A stretch of DNA of 13,678 nt from an uncultured Collinsella sp. (GTDB lineage: Bacteria > Actinomycetota > Coriobacteriia > Coriobacteriales > Coriobacteriaceae): positions 1 to 13,678 of the forward strand of contig CATWID010000050.1 of the NCBI GenBank assembly GCA_958350755.1, written 5' to 3'. Under the pieces are notes generated by a model. That model ran no database searches and was not told where the DNA came from. It saw only the letters and a list, made by a program, of their open reading frames with translations. This document shows positions 13,602-13,678 of the stretch, piece after piece (the first letter of the stretch is position 1; the number at the start of each line of letters is the position of its first letter). The translations under genes and the position numbers were made by a program.

Positions 13602-13678
13602 CTTTGTTCAGGGTATGCCCCAGCAGTTCCACGCTGCCGCCGGTGGGGTGTACAAGCCCCAGCAGCATCTTCATAGTG
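13602..13678 (-). pseudogene. Fragment of an ABC-transporter ATP-binding protein (5' part outside window)
   Basis: Reading leftward from the right edge, the minus strand encodes TMKMLLGLVHPTGGSVELLG followed by HTLNKAN. This is the segment just after Walker A in BcrA/lantibiotic-type ABC ATPases. The family sequence stops near 13602 where the PHP gene remnant begins, so the ATPase is cut after roughly its first fifth, assuming its beginning is intact outside the window. The minus frame continues to 13381 only as antisense of the PHP remnant. Confidence 0.65.

Noticed and set aside
1..13678. CRISPR array, tRNA/rRNA gene, insertion sequence, integrase or replication origin
   Set aside because: I saw no regularly spaced short repeats, tRNA-like folds, transposase or recombinase motifs in any frame I read.

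Overview
The window looks like a defence-type accessory island in a high-GC Gram-positive gut bacterium, most likely a Coriobacteriia member of the Collinsella type. This placement is an inference. It rests on GC-rich UDP-glucose 6-dehydrogenase (ugd) fragments and a GC-rich LPKTG-anchored surface protein, which look native, with clearly AT-richer cargo genes set between them.

Layout. (a) 1-3861: AT-rich accessory genes: the tail of a DUF2971-like protein, a small membrane-anchored protein, a 445-residue protein with a possible HEPN motif, and a winged-helix-like protein with a Ser/Asn/Thr-rich linker. The membrane and HEPN-like genes are each preceded by a copy of a ~177-bp repeat. (b) 3919-4368: a 3'-terminal fragment of ugd, then a strong terminator and an OLD-family ATPase/Toprim nuclease (4663-6330). 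(c) 6384-6852: a second ugd 3' fragment with the same left and right limits, then a perfect 18-bp-stem terminator, an unrecognised gene (7031-8086) and a two-gene operon matching the Dodola anti-phage system (DUF6414-like DolA plus ClpB-like DolB, 8212-10165). (d) 10238-10729: a duplicated 5' end of the surface-protein gene fused to a third, short, decayed ugd tail, followed by an MntA/HepT toxin-antitoxin pair (10952-11606) with a possibly leaderless promoter. (e) 11667-12910: the full LPXTG surface-protein gene and its terminator. (f) 12911-13678: remnants of a decayed operon, ending in the first part of a PHP-domain (TrlF-like) gene that is cut by an oppositely oriented fragment of an ABC-transporter ATPase.

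How it fits together. Every cargo block after 3.9 kb sits behind a ugd tail, and the two better copies start at the same ugd codons (those for PSFGY, just before the catalytic Cys) and end at the same base 8 nt past the stop codon. This suggests repeated insertion or recombination at one site, as when integrating elements carry a replacement 3' end of their target gene. No integrase is visible, so mobilisation in trans or homologous exchange are alternatives. The recognisable cargo (OLD nuclease, Dodola, MntA/HepT) is anti-phage or abortive-infection type, so the unrecognised genes at 736-3861 and 7031-8086 are candidates for undescribed defence components. A notable anomaly is that HepT has Cys in place of the Arg of its RX4HXY motif, explainable by one CGC-to-TGC change.
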